The notes below the pieces were generated by a model. That model did no database searches and had not been told where the DNA came from. It saw only the letters and a program-made list of their open reading frames with translations. The translations under genes were made by a program, and so were the position numbers. This document shows, one piece after another, positions 62,542 through 64,000 of a stretch of DNA of 64,000 bases. The DNA is from Acanthaster planci (lineage: Eukaryota; Echinodermata; Asteroidea; Valvatida; Acanthasteridae). The stretch's first letter is position 1, and each line of letters begins with the position of its first letter. Where the stretch lies: contig NW_019091386.1 in the NCBI RefSeq assembly GCF_001949145.1, forward strand, positions 828,810 to 892,809. Reading direction: 5' to 3'.

Positions 62542-62705
62542 GCACCTGGCGAGGAACCCGCTGATCTGTGACTGCAACCTCAAGTGGCTGGTGGAGTACC
62601 TGCAGGGCAACCCGGTGGAGAAGAGTGGCGCTCGCTGCGAGACGCCGCGCCGGATGGAGGGCAAGAGGCTCAACCGCATGAAGAGCATCAAGTTCAAGTG
62701 CAAAG
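62542..62705 (+). CDS. slit: slit exon: domain 2 C-terminal cap (LRRCT2)
   Basis: This 164-nt exon has the same length as the LRRCT1 exon. It encodes [16 protein letters not shown], then [16 protein letters not shown], then [16 protein letters not shown] and finally IKFKCK. The CDC pair, the Cys of ARC and the Cys of FKC are the four cap cysteines. [12 protein letters not shown] and the NP-E-SGARC stretch are nearly invariant in Slit D2 (family knowledge), and the basic KR-rich segment suits the known heparan sulfate affinity of this domain. The acceptor atccggcag is preceded by roughly 100 nt of almost pure pyrimidine. The donor is gtgagg. The 5' intron is phase 2 and the 3' intron phase 1, closing the D2 cassette. 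Confidence 0.97.
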
Positions 62706-63435
62706 GTGAGGCGGAGTATATATTGGTCCCCCCCCCCCGGCGGCTGTTTCTCCACTGGCTGTCCAGCACACTAAGACCCCAAATTCTTATAAAAACCTGG
62801 TCTTGCTTGCTCTCCCCCACAGATGTAGTTTACCTCCAAGGACAAAGCGTATTGTCTCCCTTTGGTTCCGCGACATTGTTTACATAACAGTTGAAAATCA
62901 GCTTTGGAATGGCAGAGCCCTTTTGACGCTTTCTCTCTCTTCTGGGAATTGATTTTTCATTTCGCAAAATGTGAAAATCATTTCCCAGGGCGGGGAAACT
63001 TTTTCACTCCTTTTCACACGAGCGGGAAAATGTTTGCCCCCCCTTGTGAAAGGCAAAGGTGAATGCGAACACGAGTTCTTTTCACCAAATTTTCCACTCC
63101 CAATCACAGTGTTAACTTCCCATTGCAATGTACTGTAACATTCGCACACAGACTAAGCCCACATGCTGTATTTACCGGATTAGTTGCTGGCAAAAAATCA
63201 ACCGTTTAGGGTATGATAACTGCTTTATTTCCTTTCTGTGTCTACGGTTTGCCCTAGCAACCCAAACCTTGACGCGCACATGACATCACCTCGGCAAAGC
63301 CTCATTGCCGTCTTAAAATAAGCTGCTTCTCATTTTACGATCAGAGCCCCTCAACAACAACACTTGACTTTAATGAGCGTTCACTTTCCGGTTCTTCTAA
63401 AATTCTCAACCTATCAATGAACTTGTACCGTACAG
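62706..63435 (+). other. slit inter-domain intron D2/D3 (730 nt)
   Basis: Donor gtgagg, acceptor cgtacag, phase 1. The frame stays open about 60 codons past the donor, to 62887, so retention would add a tail rich in Pro, Arg and Leu. Nothing else is recognised. Confidence 0.9.
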
Positions 63436-63586
63436 ATGCGGAGTACCAGCGCACCATGCACGCCGGCGAGTGCTTCATCGATTCGGACTGCCCCGAGTCG
63501 TGTAGTTGCAGTGGAACTATCGTGGATTGCTCCAACCGAGGTTTCCATTCCGTACCAGACAGCATACCCACGTACACAACTGAGCT
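63436..63586 (+). CDS. slit: slit exon: linker and domain 3 N-terminal cap (LRRNT3); gene continues beyond the window
   Basis: A 151-nt exon encoding a linker (DAEYQRTMHAGECFIDSDC) and the D3 LRRNT cap. The cap has Cys pattern C-x3-C-x-C-x6-C (CPESCSCSGTIVDC) and ends SNRGFHSVPDSIPTYTTEL. This corresponds to the D2-D3 junction of vertebrate Slits, where D-C-P followed by C-x-C and VDCSNQ occur (family knowledge). The acceptor is cgtacag and the donor gtgagt. The 5' intron is phase 1 and the 3' intron phase 2, just as for the LRRNT2 exon. It is the last exon seen. D3 repeats, D4, EGF, laminin-G and the C-terminal knot must lie 3' of the window. Confidence 0.95.
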
Positions 63587-64000
63587 GTGAGTGTATTAAA
63601 ATGTCGCAACTCCTCCCGAAAAAATGGAAAAACTGGCAAAGGATCCCAGATGTGTCGTAAATACAAGTGACCCTGTGTATACACGAACATTTTCTTGCGA
63701 TCAAAATGAAAGCGTTAGTTAGTTTAAGATTCTTTGGGAGGCAGTAAGTATGCATTGCCTTTTAATCCTCCCTCTCCAGCATTCGAATGAATAGATTGTG
63801 TGAAGGGATATCTCAGTCCAAATCGTACGAGGGCTCAATATTTGACCCAGTTGGCCGTGTGATGTTTGTTTACCGTGGGTCAGTCCGGTACTCCGACAGC
63901 GCATGCCAAAAATGAAGTGTGTCTGAGATCAGTCAGACGCATATGCTAGGTCCGCCCAATCAGTGCAGCCTCCATGCAGACTCGAGCACATGCTTTGTTC
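63587..64000 (+). other. Start of the slit intron after the D3 LRRNT exon
   Basis: Donor gtgagt after a phase-2 junction. No further exon is visible before the window ends. Confidence 0.85.

Overview
This window is animal genomic DNA. It carries the middle part of one intron-rich gene on the + strand, a slit homologue (secreted leucine-rich-repeat guidance ligand of Robo receptors). Eleven exons were found by their splice sites and by the Slit LRR/LRRNT/LRRCT pattern. Together they give 1197 nt (399 codons) with no frame break. The intron-per-LRR layout (72-nt exons) resembles vertebrate slit genes. With the microsatellites, foldback elements, tRNA-derived SINE-like sequences and great excess of the palindrome TACATGTA, it suggests a marine invertebrate, probably a non-vertebrate deuterostome such as an echinoderm, hemichordate or cephalochordate. 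That placement is an inference with low certainty.

Layout. 1-21653: no exon recognised, apparently intron upstream of the fourth LRR of domain 1. 21654-23605: three LRR exons and the LRRCT cap of domain 1 (D1). 25039-25180: LRRNT cap of domain 2 (D2). 25181-44119: an 18.9-kb intron. 44120-49950: four exons with the five LRRs of D2. 49951-62541: a 12.6-kb intron. 62542-62705: LRRCT of D2. 63436-63586: LRRNT of domain 3 (D3). The signal peptide, D1 LRRNT and first D1 repeats lie 5' of the window. The rest of D3, D4, the EGF repeats, laminin-G and cystine knot lie 3' of it.

D2, the Robo-binding domain of known Slits, is encoded completely here, as a 666-nt cassette bounded by phase-1 introns. 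Introns between LRRs are all phase 2. No second gene was recognised on either strand: the remaining open frames are short, overlap on both strands or sit in compositionally biased DNA.

The noncoding DNA holds two copies of a roughly 340-365-bp foldback (MITE-like) element, two (AAT)n-plus-GCGC-hairpin elements, several tRNA-like SINE candidates, a few tandem duplications, perfect 12-13-bp hairpins and a (CT)27 array. No new gene system was found. The most unusual signal is TACATGTA, including one 14-nt copy that appears as an insertion inside a foldback element.
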